Shown here in pieces: positions 37,801-46,846 of a DNA stretch of 64,000 nt (the stretch's first letter is position 1; each line of letters begins with the position of its first letter). Under the pieces are notes generated by a model, which did not search any database, was not told the DNA's origin, and saw only the letters and a list, made by a program, of their open reading frames with translations. Source of the stretch: Cryptomeria japonica (lineage: Eukaryota; Streptophyta; Pinopsida; Cupressales; Cupressaceae); NCBI RefSeq assembly GCF_030272615.1, contig NC_081405.1, positions 152,748,113 through 152,812,112 of the forward strand. The letters are read 5' to 3'. The translations under genes and the position numbers were made by a program.

Positions 37801-40120
37801 CATGCCTTCCCCAGCCTAGCCGTACACTTCTAGCTTGCCTGGGAGTTTACAGAAAATAATTTGGAGGGTTTACATCTGGTTTTTTTGTGCAAATTTCATT
37901 GTCAGCATAAGGAATAAAAAATAAAATTATTCTTTCAGGTTTATGATGTCCTTGAAGTGAGTTATGAGCAAATTAGTGGGAAAATTTGATCATTTTCAGG
38001 GAAGTCTCCTGGGAGCCTGAAGGAAATAGCAGCAGCTTCATCTATTCATGCAAGACTTGTTTTTGATAATTATTAGTTAGGAGAGTAAAACTCATTGGAG
38101 CAGTTAGGACTCATTGGAAGCTCCTGTAGCAGCATCTGGATTCATTCAAGTCAATAAAGCAGCCCTCCAGGCAAGGCGTTGGACTCCTGGTAGGCCAATT
38201 TGGCATATCATTGTTGAATTCCACTATTTATTGGCATTTGTTAATTGCTGTTATAAAATCTGTCAATCTGAAATTTATTTCCAGTCATTAGTTTATGTTT
38301 TATCATTGTTACAATTTCATTGTCAAGTTTCCAAGGCATACGTATTGCAAAAACACAAAAAAAAGCATAAAACCACAAAATTCAAACATATGAAATCAAA
38401 TTCTCCTACCGCTAGCCAAAGAAATCAAGATCAGAAAATTAAATCAGATTGCTACATTCAGTAGTTGGCATCTTTCAGTCGCTATCTCCATAGCCAAATC
38501 TTATAGCTTCTGTAGAAGAGTTGAAACATTTCGCTTGTGTAACTAAACATCACCAAAACTAAGACCAGTGATTAAATATGCAGTTATATATATGTTGTAA
38601 AATTTGGCTTTATAGGTCATGTTATTATATAAGGAAGCCAAACCATACTCTTAGTAAAATTTGGATCAATTCTATAGAGCATATGGTACGATGGAAATCG
38701 TGTTTTCTGCATTACCATCTTCTATGTCTTATGTGTTGTTCTAAGAGCTTTACCAAAATATTGTTAGACATTCTGCATTGAAATTGATTGTAAATGCAAG
38801 TTGAATTCAAATACTAGAGGAAACTGTACTGTTTTGAACAATAGATGCAAATATCTTTTCATAATGACATTAGACTTACATAGTTGTTTAATGTGCAGGA
38901 AAATATACTCCCCAGTATGAGTGGCTTAAGGAAGAGCTTCCAAAGGTTAACAGATCAGAAACTCCATGGTTGATTGTTCTCATGCACGGCCCATGGTACA
39001 GTAGCAATAGTTACCACTACATGGAAGGAGAGACTATGCGAGTTCAATTTGAATTATGGTTTACACAATATCGAGTTGACATTGTTTTTGCAGGTCATGT
39101 TCATGCCTATGAGAGATCAGTAAGTTTTAGCTTTCAATTGTTCTGACATTTCTGAATGATCTTCATTTGAAGAGCATATAATTCATGCTTTTTATAGAAC
39201 TTGTGTTTTTCTCCCTGTATTTTTCTGTTTTTCTATATCTCTCTAATCTGAGGCAGTTTGCTCATCGCAAACATTGGTGAGGGAATCTGTAGCCAGAAAG
39301 CTACTTTTAATTCTTTATGTTAATTCAGAACTAGAATCAATAGCAAAGGCTACCATTAAATCAAAAGGGACTTTCTGTTTTCCAATTCATAAAGAAACAT
39401 TTAGGATAAAGAAACTTATAGGAATTTATTAATTCATGACATTTAACCTTGGACTTACAATCTCCAGAAATATAATACCTAAGAAGCATTAATCTCTTTT
39501 TTGCTTAAGCCTTTATGCTTGCAGTCATTAACAGAAATTAAGGTTGAATGTGGACATGTATTTTAGAAGACATCTCCTTCCTCCCCACTTTGAGTTACAT
39601 CTCTGATATTTGCCTTTGCAGAAGCGGGTATCAAATGTGGCTTATAACATAACGAATGGGGAGTGCACACCTGTGTTTAATTCATCTTCTCCAGTGTACA
39701 TTACTATAGGTGATGGAGGAAATATAGAAGGCCTTGCATCAGTGTAAGTTGGAAAAGTGGTTGACATCATAGGTCAAATACTGCTTAATGTAACAGAACA
39801 AATTTCATTCATACTGCTATTAGCTTTTAATTATTTCAGAACTCTTAGTTTGTCCATCACGAGCTTTGATTTCATTAATCAGCTAATGAAAATCACACAT
39901 GGTTCGCATGGTAACTGACTGCAGGTATACAGAACCTCAACCTGAATACTCAGCATACAGAGAAGCAAGTTTTGGCCATGCAATCTTAGACCTAAAAAAT
40001 CGAACTCATGCTTACTACTACTGGCACCGTAATCAAGATGGAGATGCTGTAGTGGGTGATTCCCAATGGTTCTACAATAGGTATTGGTATCCTCAGAGAG
40101 AACCTACATCAGAAATCTAA
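7672..40120 (+). CDS. Purple acid phosphatase, 3' part, five exons
   Basis: Purple acid phosphatases are secreted or vacuolar Fe(III)-metal enzymes that release phosphate from organic esters. The exons are 7672-7895, 35130-35268, 38899-39119, 39622-39743 and 39925-40120. They join in phase with GT-AG borders and encode about 299 residues. All five metal-binding blocks are visible: [17 protein letters not shown], the H of VLMH, and GHVHAYERS. Family members are about 430-470 residues long, so roughly 150 N-terminal residues (signal peptide and fibronectin-like domain) are missing and presumably lie upstream. No stop or frameshift interrupts the visible exons, so the gene may be functional despite a 27,234 bp first visible intron full of transposons. 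The other introns are 3630, 502 and 181 bp. Which family member it is cannot be decided here. Confidence 0.9.
7973..8179 (+). pseudogene. LINE-type reverse transcriptase fragment, copy 1
   Basis: The translated piece includes [12 protein letters not shown], the non-LTR reverse-transcriptase motif C (usually YADD or FADD followed by VVL), and shortly downstream [13 protein letters not shown], as in plant LINE-like polymerases. Only about 68 codons survive. It lies just inside the large intron and is non-functional debris. Confidence 0.6.
8190..8375 (+). pseudogene. LINE-type reverse transcriptase fragment, copy 2
   Basis: This is a diverged second copy of the preceding fragment, offset by about 210 bp. 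It again encodes VFVDDVVLL and then [12 protein letters not shown], but with a stop and shifted frames. The pair is either a local duplication or two pieces of the same LINE family. Confidence 0.55.
8376..9032. other. Unassigned intronic sequence
   Basis: A 71-codon open stretch at 8600-8815 has no recognisable domain. Nothing else was identified. Confidence 0.4.
9888..10490. repeat. GC-rich hairpin array in the 5' LTR
   Basis: The array is built of modules of about 46 bp that alternate two palindromic types. One is ggaactccggaacc-ccca-ggttccgaagttcc; the other resembles actacggagacc-cc-ggtctccgaagt. The anchor cttctacccc recurs at 10131, 10223 and 10362 (steps of 92 and 139 bp). Long open frames on both strands across the array (for example 10049-10516 plus and 10057-10443 minus) are by-products of its composition and are not genes. 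Confidence 0.85.
10811..10817 (+). promoter_or_regulatory. TATA box of the 5' LTR
   Basis: The sequence is tatataa after a T-rich run, conserved at 22802 in the 3' LTR. It lies downstream of the hairpin array, as expected at the U3/R border. Confidence 0.6.
11482..11500 (+). other. Primer-binding site of the gypsy element
   Basis: The sequence tggcacgcccggtgggacc begins with the obligatory TGG five bases after the 5' LTR end. It would pair with the 3' end of a tRNA and prime minus-strand DNA synthesis. I did not assign the tRNA. Confidence 0.65.
11501..11800 (+). other. Gypsy leader with extra copies of the LTR hairpin motif
   Basis: Three further copies of the aacccccaggttcc palindrome core occur at about 11635-11760, spaced about 50 bp apart. 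They lie outside the LTR, between the primer-binding site and gag. Confidence 0.6.
11801..12143 (+). pseudogene. gag, N-terminal part, interrupted
   Basis: The open frame contains an arginine-rich stretch ([12 protein letters not shown]) and then a methionine at 12071 beginning [10 protein letters not shown], a plausible Gag start. It is cut at 12143 by the 4.18 kb insertion. The same frame resumes at 16329 once the insertion and one CATAC copy are discounted. Gag forms the virus-like particle. The central capsid region is absent after the resumption, so this Gag could not be functional. Confidence 0.6.
13022..13028 (-). promoter_or_regulatory. TATA box, minus strand, proximal
   Basis: The minus strand reads gcactatataagccccgac. 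It is one of two TATA boxes downstream of the hairpin array in the LTR-like insertion and shares the preceding gcact with the other. Confidence 0.4.
14136..14142 (-). promoter_or_regulatory. TATA box, minus strand, distal
   Basis: The minus strand reads gcactctatataatgggag, about 560 bp downstream of the last hairpin in the minus-strand direction. Confidence 0.35.
14700..15941 (-). repeat. 166 bp-period hairpin array, nine cores
   Basis: Nine 31 bp cores start at 14700, 14866, 15033, 15199, 15365, 15532, 15709, 15875 and 15911. The steps are 166, 167, 166, 166, 167, 177, 166 and 36 bp. Each core is an imperfect palindrome of the type cgctctggaccctc / gaagggtcaggagcg. The roughly 135 bp spacers are pyrimidine-rich on the plus strand and much less conserved than the cores. 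The last two cores are a local duplication. The array lies in the upstream part of the LTR-like insertion. Confidence 0.85.
16324..16770 (+). pseudogene. gag, C-terminal part with zinc knuckle
   Basis: The gag frame resumes after the insertion and reaches a stop at 16555. After a one-base frame change it continues to a TAG at 16768-16770. The second part carries a zinc-knuckle-like CX2CX3HX4C motif ([13 protein letters not shown]), which in Gag binds RNA. The segment before it jumps from the start of the capsid region to a late Gag helix, so a large internal deletion is likely. The final frame is the same as that of pol. Confidence 0.6.
16777..21369 (+). CDS. Tat-like gypsy pol polyprotein, 1530 codons, open
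   Basis: The domains in order are: aspartic protease with DSRAS in place of DSGAS at about residue 184; an extra RNase H at about 385-510 with its acidic residues (FFDGS, AEYEAL, GDSEL, HADRLA); reverse transcriptase at about 690-870 with [11 protein letters not shown] and YLDD at about 826; a degenerate native RNase H from about 970 in which the first acidic residue (now TFGGE) and a later one (now VPHAS) are lost; an integrase zinc finger HX..CX2C at about 1181-1226; the integrase D, D, E at about 1250, 1310 and 1346; and a GPY motif at about 1493. The first codon listed is TTG. It is in frame with the upstream gag frame across a single TAG, so expression as Gag-Pol is likelier than initiation here. 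The protease change suggests loss of function. Confidence 0.9.
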   Translation: MQGDSTFVNWQGAEFCGLNKTNGESMLQYARSKKRAIEATSPSTSVQAPTPNVAIHDTSQSTIQGNKRQEETQVIQRAKADLVASKGPRKPAGVPFNIVDQMKKANLNVTMWEALSIPSQRDLLKEALKEINQSGEEATINGKTVSTSLVQPKEEEDSSKISKPPPFYLSLIIGDNLVHNCMIDSRASSSVMPKKVADLLGIEYEPVTKGVVQLDGTSIKTVGVVKNLKLTLHACLGCTVLQDVSIIDLPAFFAIYLSRDFTAKIGGYLSSDWSHMLFRTRYGTKVTIRAESIAQNHIEPYTPSPINMNCTLHEEGEECAVREPATLLQEVPDCLLDEWANAFQFDPLAETEETGLGTYCIHEEDTPIPNLIKTQGDSEGLWSMFFDGSRNKNGAGVGVMLVSPEQEKYFFSFRLQFGCTNNVAEYEALIQGLQLAQSRKIRSLQVFGDSELVVNHIRAQSVAKNNLLKSYKHGVWDLIEGFKAFNIQSIPRGQNKHADRLAAVGAQFDIPTHVAREEEQHIRLVVRPAVPDNQVNWQVFESDQQIVNFLQNEVEFSAKNQSKLQDQYGDQIMQLDSNKFPKGLVTLEGIFNSDDQLKKRMNLVAKRGDYKPVVVAEGRSLNLGKVCSSTEQEAFVELCQQYDDIVAWTYEDLKGFDHSLAQHTIELNSDAKPVRQKQRPINPKIEPLMRKELTKLIEANIIFPIKHSSWVANLVPVRKKNGEIRLCVDFRDLNRASLKDHYPLPSMEQILQKVSGSKRFSFLDGYSGYNQILVQESDQYKTAFTTKWGTYAYCKMPFGLTNAGATFQRAMDMAFKGVLAKFVLVYLDDITVYSKHVADHLGHLEQVFMKCREYGVSLNPSKCVFATDQGRLLGHIVSKEGLTIDPKRVEASLSLPLPNHKKGLQSFLGRINFVRRFIPNLATMVKPLTSMLKKNLVFSWTKEGRAGFEEIKQAIAQAPTLVNPNYERDFILHTFGGESSISAVLTQLNDDKLEQPIAFFSEGLKDYELRYGYIEKQVLTVVRALKKFRHMLSNNRIQLLVPHASVKDFLLNKDISEKRAGWITKVMEYDINIKITKLVRGRGLCEQLVSSFETTSEVALVLQEDQPTDNITQFSWVSDMTTFLMEGRYPQGLDRTKRRHFRLHSIPYVLVHGTLFRKNSNGVLLRRIEQNQVSKLLEEFHDGSSRGHFSARTTTIKIMRAGYYWPFLFSDSHRWVKNCKKCALFSGKQRLAALPLHPIQANQPFAQWGLDFIGMINTPSSAGHKWILAAIDYFTRWTEAVALRDATEASVLEFLERIVTRFGVPSTIISDNARAFVGTQISSWVVKHGVYLKTSSNYYPQGNGLAESSNKNLIRIIKRTIEDNQRAWHTKLRTALWVERITPKRAIGNSPFILVYGEEARLPTSLELPSLELAHQLELIENDAMTVRLAELMELEEVRSQAMHTLQTHQEQVKKVFDKKATNRVFKEGDLVLKWDANRAKAGRHSKFDAIWSGPYVITSCKEANAFHLSKLDGEVLPIPVNGIHLKPCF
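21370..21596 (+). other. Gypsy 3' untranslated stretch
   Basis: It ends gcaaaaatcgccaaaaa immediately before the 3' LTR, a weak purine-rich primer. A similar ccaaaaa precedes the probable LTR start of the minus-strand gypsy at 51800. Confidence 0.5.
21755..22475. repeat. GC-rich hairpin array in the 3' LTR
   Basis: The two palindrome types are the same as in the 5' LTR but occur in a different number and order. Open frames on both strands through it (21809-22492 minus, 22053-22526 plus) are repeat artefacts. Confidence 0.85.
22802..22808 (+). promoter_or_regulatory. TATA box of the 3' LTR
   Basis: The sequence tatataa is the counterpart of that at 10811. It could drive outward transcription into the host intron on the gene's own strand. 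Confidence 0.5.
25349..26828. other. Unassigned intronic sequence with a direct repeat
   Basis: No protein domain is recognisable. A 70 bp segment at 26151-26220 is repeated at 26338-26407 with one mismatch. Confidence 0.5.
26151..26407. repeat. 70 bp direct repeat pair
   Basis: The copies at 26151-26220 and 26338-26407 both begin acccaattctaatacacact and differ at one base (t/c). The 187 bp offset and near-identity indicate a recent local duplication. Confidence 0.85.
26829..27600 (+). repeat. LTR-like sequence, plus orientation
   Basis: It starts tgtaatgtccccttttctcc, has a TATA-like tataaaag at 27121-27128 and a transcribed-looking tail. It is related in layout to the minus-strand copy that starts at 28676. 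The right end is approximate. Confidence 0.4.
27601..28676 (-). repeat. LTR-like sequence, minus orientation
   Basis: On the minus strand it starts tgttaattaatgtcatggcc, followed by tataaaaggg at 28510-28501. It faces the copy at 26829, so the pair is convergent. No coding region lies between them. The inner boundary is arbitrary. Confidence 0.35.
28677..29696. other. Unassigned intronic sequence
   Basis: No reading frame or repeat edge was identified. A GC-richer patch lies at about 29330-29500. Confidence 0.35.
29697..29729. repeat. Microsatellite TATG/TA/CA
   Basis: The run tgtatgtatgtgtatatata is followed by alternating AT and AC dinucleotides. Confidence 0.8.
29733..30529 (+). repeat. 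Copia LTR start fragment
   Basis: The sequence tgttggaaatgttgtcattg is a close relative of the LTR start at 9033. No copia LTR end hallmark follows, so it is truncated or decayed, perhaps by the neighbouring hAT element. Confidence 0.4.
30530..34395 (-). mobile_element. hAT-family DNA transposon, decayed
   Basis: The transposase remnants on the minus strand are enclosed by end regions rich in GAGTC/GACTC: gggactcagactcgacaagg near 30535 and many copies at 34220-34385. These resemble hAT subterminal repeats. The terminal inverted repeats appear diverged (left gggactcagactcg; right, on the minus strand, cctagactcacc). No exact 8 bp target duplication could be fixed, so the edges are approximate. 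Confidence 0.6.
30899..33598 (-). pseudogene. hAT transposase (BED finger, DUF659, dimerisation domain)
   Basis: On the minus strand a start at 33598 leads to a BED-type finger piece, [20 protein letters not shown], at about 33500. A Ser/Ala-rich stretch follows (33174-33313). Then come the DUF659 start with [13 protein letters not shown] and [13 protein letters not shown] (about 32939-32720), its continuation [13 protein letters not shown] and [14 protein letters not shown] (32239-32610), middle pieces (31625-31918 and about 32040-32160) and a C-terminal dimerisation-like region ending at 30899. Stops break the frame, for example one in the DUF659 exon and one after the finger. Several gaps look like introns. 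hAT transposases cut and paste their own element; this copy is probably dead. Confidence 0.75.
34396..35129 (+). other. End of the 27 kb intron
   Basis: AT-rich sequence without a recognisable feature, ending in the atatatcag acceptor. Confidence 0.6.
35130..35268 (+). CDS. Phosphatase exon b
   Basis: It encodes [17 protein letters not shown], then [20 protein letters not shown], strongly conserved in plant purple acid phosphatases. It ends within the glycine codon of SAYG, before gtgggc. Confidence 0.92.
35269..38898 (+). other. Phosphatase intron of 3.6 kb
   Basis: At 37322 an LTR-like start, tgtaatgttccctttctagg, of the same style as 26829 begins a sequence running to perhaps 38200. The rest is AT-rich and featureless. 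The 116-codon open stretch at 38114-38464 has no recognisable domain. Confidence 0.5.
38899..39119 (+). CDS. Phosphatase exon c (metal motifs IV-V)
   Basis: The acceptor is atgtgcag and the donor is gtaagt from 39120. It encodes KYTPQYEWL, the histidine ligand in [16 protein letters not shown], and the two-histidine motif GHVHAYERS. It ends in phase 0. Confidence 0.93.
39622..39743 (+). CDS. Phosphatase exon d
   Basis: It encodes [14 protein letters not shown] and [15 protein letters not shown], a typical segment near the C-terminus. It is bounded by tttgcag and gtaagt and ends in phase 2. Confidence 0.92.
39925..40120 (+). CDS. Phosphatase last exon
   Basis: It follows actgcag. It encodes [19 protein letters not shown] and [15 protein letters not shown] and ends REPTSEI before TAA at 40118-40120. 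Length and ending fit a full C-terminus. Confidence 0.93.
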
Positions 40121-43100
40121 AAGCTAATATTCTTTTCTAATTCCAAGAGCATCTCCACAAATAAGATGTCCTACCAGGCATGGTGGGTACCTGGTCTTCA
40201 TGGTTGTCACTGGTCATTAACGTCTGCAGAAAATAATGAAACATCAATGATGACTTCATGACTTGTGTTACTTTGATTTACTCTTTGTTTTATCCCTTCC
40301 TTGAATGCCAATCTGATGACAAAACAGAGCTATAACTAGTTATTTTTAGTTAATTTAAACTATGGAGGTACATGATGTGCATATGAAGAATCAATATTTA
40401 AAGTCATATTGTTTGAACTGAGGAAATTTTGATTTAACCTTGTAATATGCTTTTTTTTAAAGATTCACAAGAATCCTTTTTAGTGTAACCTATGGTCATA
40501 CTAAACCAAGACGTTTTTGTTTGTGTTTATATGGATATCCTTTATATTTCTCTTGAATAATCTTATTTCTCCTTTAATCATGTGGTATCCATTGTGTTGT
40601 AGTCACCAACCACTGACTCTATCTTGATATCCACTGCCCAGAAATATTTTAAAACTAATGTTAGCTTCTACTTAAACCTTCTATATTTAACAAAACCATG
40701 AATTCTGCTAATGTGCTAATGCATTCAGTTGTGCAATTTAATAATTTATGATTTAGAAAGCACTAAATTTATAAATCATTCATTCACAGGAAGTTCAATT
40801 ATGAGAACTTGATATAAGTTTTCTTCATCAGTTTGAATTTATAGAAATACCAGTTTGCATTTTAGTAGTTTTCTTCTAGGTGATATATTTCAGAGCTTGC
40901 AGCCATAAAGATGTTCAAATTTCATTGGATTTTCCTTAGCTGTTGGTTGATAAAATTTTACCCGTAAGTGAACTCTTCTTGCAATTTATTCCCTGTAGTG
41001 ATTTTTAAATATTTGTTTTATTTTGCTTCTAACAGCTTGGCGTATATTAAAAATAAAATTTGGATCTTTTATAAATTATGGAAATTGAAAATATCAGACT
41101 ATTTTGAATTTGTGAATCTTTGTATTAATTACCATATTTAATTTGCAGTGAAGGTTGAAATGAATTGCTGTCACTAACAATGCTATGGATATTTTTGAAG
41201 GGGTTTCCAGCAAGAATGATAAAGGAGGTCATATTTCCTAGCTAAAGAAGGAAGATGCACATTAATACACTACCATTTGTAAAGCGATGACAATCAAAGA
41301 GAAATGCAAGATTATAACCTAGGAGTTGACTAACAATGCCCTATTAGTATCCATAAGGACACCTACTAGACCTTACATTAGTATCCATAAGGACACCTAC
41401 TAGACCTTACATTAAGCATATGTTAACATTATCCTATAGATATTTGATTAGTTGTATCCTCTCTAACTATTTAATACAAGTGAAATCATTAAATCATGAA
41501 AGAGCGAAGGATTGAAACTATAACTAAAATTAAAGATAAATGAAGGATAAGTTTTAATGATTAAAATAGTGTGGCAAAGGAACAAGCTCTTGAATATTGG
41601 TGTGTTTATCACATGGGAACTAAGTCAAACACAACCCTCAACACTACTATATTACTATATTTGTAAGACTGACATATGAGAACTAGATGTATAATTAAAT
41701 CCTATAAGCATGAATATATGGTTAACAAATTCATGACCATACGTGGACTAGAAAGATCCATGCAATAATGTACTTTAAAGTCCACAATCAAACAAGATAC
41801 GGCTGTATGTTGTACTAAAAACGTTTTTACATATACACTTTTACATAATTCATAATTTCTTGTGAGGATCAACTAATTACTAACTCAATAGATCATCTAG
41901 TGTTATATCAAAAATACTTGTAGCATAGTTATCCCTTGAACAAATCTAAAAATTTGAGGAGACATTCATAAATGAAGAGATCTTTATATTTAATTCTTTA
42001 CCCAAATTTACAAAACGTGAAAACATGAGAAAAATTGAATTTGACATGTAATAGTTAATGAATTAGAATTTCATGATCAATGAATAAAAAACATTTACAA
42101 CAAAGCAAGCCCCAAATTGACCAACCACTTTTATAATCAAAATATTTTATATAACAAGTAGAAAAAAATGTATTCCCTACAACAAAACCCACACAAGGCC
42201 CATATAGTTAATATATTTGATAGAATAATCCCCAAGATTTTTTAGGGAAAAATCAAGTTGCATATCATATTTGTAGTCAATTATGAAATGCTATTGGTCA
42301 ATAACAAGATAATTTGGGTTGCACTCTAGTTTAAAAACACCAAACAATAAGCTCCTGAGTGACTCCAAGTACCCCAAGCTACAAACTTATGTAAAGTAAC
42401 ACCAAAATATTTTGATTTGAATCCATCATAGTAGACATTTATTGATGCCATTAAATCCATCCACTCATCTACTTGCCTTCATAGGTAAACTTTGAGCTCC
42501 ACAATTAGTGCACATTAAATTCATAGCTACCTATATAGCTTGATCTCATAACATAATTTAATTATGTCATTCAAATTTAAAATCATCCTAGACAATTTTT
42601 ATTGAGCACAATATCATTATATCATGCAATGTGCTAAAAGAGAATAATCTTTCCCCCCAAAATAACACAATACACTCATTTGACCATATGATATCCACAC
42701 TAATTGCTCAATCCGATTCCATACCATGACTAATGTGAAGGCATTTTTCCTTTGTTTTCCATTTTATTACTAAATTTTCCTTTCTATGATATTTTTTCAT
42801 AAATTTTACTGACACATTTTTCTATGGTGTCAAATTGTAATTGTAACTTCTTGCTACTCCCATATTTCTAATTACAACTATTACATCTATATTCTATAGG
42901 AGGCTCATCTCTATTTTCTTTTTTTGATCATTTAATGAATGGGTGTTTGGCACCCAATCAATGTAATGCCCTTTTTGTTTACATACATGAGATGTGTATT
43001 GATCTCAGCGTTGGTTTGACTATACATCTAAGGATGCTTAGGTGGTGGTGCCTTTATATTGTATGGTGCATTTGGGCCACCTACAAGTTTGAGATGGTGT

Positions 43101-45760
43101 TCCTCAACATGTTTGCCCTCGATAAATTATTTGCATGGAGATGTGTGCATGATATTGTGCCAAGTTCCTTGTGAGGACTTGACATATTATTTTGTGATAT
43201 TTCATGTAATGTATGTGAGATGGTATTATGCGTAATTTTTATTATGCTTAATTTAATGATGTGAGAGATATTGGTTAATTATGGATTCAATGTGATTGTG
43301 ACCTTATGAGGTTTGAGATACTAATATTGATGTTGAAATTAAATGTTGACATGATTTAGATCAATTAAATGCAATAAAGTTATATATGTGATATTTGACC
43401 TCATTAGGTGATTTTATTATGCTTCAACTATTATGAACATTCATAGGTACACTTGACGTTTGTAGAGGTTACAGGTATAGGGTATTGACTTCACTTGGCT
43501 CCATAGGTCTACTAAGCATACCCTAATGGTGGTTATATAGGAGATGTCACACTGGCCATAATTGTTTAGCCTTACTTATCATACTCAGTTAGAGTATAGT
43601 TTCTCATTATTTTATTAAAAAATTATCCCAAATACCAATGGTTGGTAGCATTCTAAAAACCCTAAACCTTTGTGGATGCCTAGTAAATGAGTGTCTAATT
43701 ATTTTATACAATTTCATATTTTTATAAATTTAAATTGAAAATGCTCTATAATTTGAAATCATCATTTAATTGTGAAAATTGAAATGGGGCATGTATGTGC
43801 ATGTTTATTATGTGTTTGGAAAATTAGAACAAATGAATGAGTTAGATATTGAAAAGAATTTATTTTATTTATTTTATTTAAAATTCTCAAAAGAGTTTTG
43901 GGGGTTAAAAGCAAAATGTAGTTCATTTTTACATTAAGCATATTTTTGTGAGTTGAAAAGAGGATTTTTTAAAAAATCCTTCATTATACTACTTTGTTGT
44001 AAAAGTTTCCAATTGCATGCATTCTTTCCCTTCATTTCATTTGATTTGCTAGTGTAGGAATTTATTTATGATTTTTTTTTAACTTTATGAAATATGGGGT
44101 GTAACTATGCCCAAATTTTTAGGTAATCATCAAAATGTGAATTTGAGGGGTGTTGGGAACTTTTAGAACCAAAGTTATCTTTTTAAAATTTTATGAATTT
44201 TAAAGGTATTTTAGTGTAGTTTGAAGAAAATTATCAGAGAAAAATAGGGAAATGTGAATTTGATGAAATTTATGATGGATTATTATATAGAGGTATTGGC
44301 ATACTTTGGAAAATGTGAAATTGGATTCGTTTTGATCTTGTTGTTTGTGGTTTTTGTGAAGTGAAAATTTGTAAATGTGATGTGAAAACTTGAGAAAATT
44401 TGGTAATTTGCAATATTTGATTTTAATTTCACATTTGTTAGTGAATGTGATGAGCTTAGGACATAGGTACAGTGGAGGGTTATGGGAGTGGCTTCTAACA
44501 TGACTCCAACCCAAAGTATTCATCTGTGGTAATCATGTGTGAGTTGATTCATCAAGAGAAAACTAATGAAACATAGGTAATTAATTAACCAAGATATTGG
44601 TTGCCCCTTGCATGCCTTGAGTGCTTGTAAAAAGACAACGGATGATTTGGGAAGACAAGCCCACTCTAGGGGCATGGTACTTGTATGATGAAATATCCTC
44701 ATCCGTGTGAAGGGGTATTTGGTTCCACGTGGCAACTATGTGTTGTGCTCCATGTTGACACTCCCCAACTAGCTCTCTAGCATCTAGTCCTAGTGTAGTT
44801 TGAGTAGCACCCAAAAGATATATTTTTCTTTCCCAATGGTGTTGACTCCACTTTTGCATTCATGAATGCCATGTATTCTTCTTGCTTGGATGTTCTTATG
44901 CTTTATCCGCATGTGTCTTGTGTGCGTGTGTTTGGTTTGTGCAATTGGTGGTCATGCCTAAAGATGATGTATTGCTTTCATCCATTGGTGAGCGTGCCCA
45001 ATGTGAGTGTTTGGTTTTGGGCCATAATTTGTGTCCATGCCCAATGAGGAATTGTACTCATTCCTTGCTGCTATTTATATTTTCTTTGCATCATGTGTGT
45101 ATGTATATTTTTTGTATGATGTGTGTGCAAGACCTCTCCCTATGTGTTTTATGTGTGAGTTCTTGTGGCCAATGTGACCATCTCCTAGCACAATGGAAGT
45201 GGATCTTTTGATTCCATGAGGTTGGGTGGCATGGAAACCATTGTTGGGGATGCAAGACCATGATGAATACTAAAGATGTTGCTATCAATGGTAATAGTGC
45301 ATTTATGTTTCATTTTCTTATTTAATATAAATTGTATATGGAAGGACAATAAGTCCTCATGTTATGTAATTTGTATTAATATTCATTCATTAGACCTATC
45401 TCTCGAGATGGATGTAATTGGATAGATCATATAGGTATTTATGAATTGGATTATGTAACTTGGTGTTGGAACCGAGCATGATTGTATAATGCTTTGAACA
45501 AGATGTTTTTATGCTTTATGGTAAAATTGATAAAATGTACTTGGGCACTTTTTAATTTGTAAAAAATGAATGTAGGAACTTGTATTTTGGATTTAAATGA
45601 ACCTCTTTGTTACAACAATTAATCTTCCCTAAATCCTAAATCCTAGTCAAAATTGTAGAAGAATTCTAAGTGTTTCGAGCTTTGTTGATCAAAATTTCAG
45701 TTTATGATCTTTGTTAAGTATGTGAAAAAGGAAAGGCTTAATTTGAAACCTGTTGGGTGA
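40121..45760. other. Phosphatase 3' flank and unassigned AT-rich sequence
   Basis: No protein domain was recognised. The short open frames near 42935 and 44860-45290 lack any family signature. A 34 bp tandem duplication lies at 41343-41410. Confidence 0.5.
41343..41410. repeat. 34 bp perfect tandem duplication
   Basis: Two identical copies of a unit starting attagtatccataaggacac lie directly head to tail. Confidence 0.9.
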
Positions 45761-46846
45761 AAATTTTGTAAACTTGTAAAGGGTTACAAAAAGAGTGTTT
45801 CACGACAGCACTCGGGATAATATCTCTCAGAAGGCAAGATACGCTCCCTCCTAATTATAAGGGAAGACTCCCCCTTTCTACTACAATTATTCTACTTTCT
45901 TCTACTTGCTAACTTTACACTAATCAAAGGTACAACAACAACTTAGTTCTCTTTTTTCAGAACTAGGTCCATCTAATTCTCTTTCAAGAACAAAATTTTC
46001 CATTAATTTAAATAACTTGAAAACTTGCAATAATACTTAAACTAATTATTTTGGAAAGTAAAGTGTCCATGAAAGAACAAAGTTTCCTGTTACTTCTTTT
46101 CTGAAAATGACCCAAGGACGGGAACTTACACACTTAAGAACTCAAAGATTCTTTTTATGTATTATAATTCCTATCAACCACTATAACCCAAATATATCGT
46201 TAGCTCAAAGACTGACAAATATATTGGAAGATATTATACTCTAACTAAATAGTTTGCACAACACAAAGACTTCACTTTCTATCTTTTTAAATTTAACTCG
46301 AGGGATCATTTGCAAAATCACAAAGACTTAAAACAATATTAGCTTAACTAGATCTCAATTATTGAATCTTCAAAGTAACTCAAAGATTACTTGTAAAAAT
46401 CCAAAGTTCTTCAATATCTATCACCTATAACTTTCACCAACTTTAATCAATTGAGAGCATATGATACTAAATGGCATAAGAACATCAATATCACACAAAG
46501 ATTGAATTCAAAACAAAGTTTGAATGCCAAGTTTCAATCCTTCTTGATTATATTGTAAATTCACAAAAAGAACATAAAGTCTCAATTTGTTCTTCACTTG
46601 GGCAGAGTTTTGTTGCATAAAATAAAGATGGAAAAAGATTATTATTACAATAAAAATCCTCATATTTATAGAAGAGGGGTGCAACGTGAAAATAGGAAAG
46701 TATAACTAATTATATGACTAAGTCAAAAGAAGAGTTCGATTTGACTTAGGACTTGTGCACTCAGCAGATGCATAAGAGAAATTACAAAAAGACACTTGAA
46801 GTGTCATTGGATAAAACAAAAAGCTAGTGGAGAATCATGAAAATGA
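45761..46846. other. Unassigned sequence next to the minus-strand reading frame
   Basis: AT-rich, with repeated short variants of caaag/actt-type words. It may be the 3' untranslated part of whatever carries the reading frame at 46847-50231. No LTR end could be fixed. Confidence 0.3.

Noticed and set aside
44860..45290. Overlapping ORFs on both strands near 45000
   Set aside because: No domain is recognisable, the frames overlap antisense to each other, and there are no splice or promoter cues.
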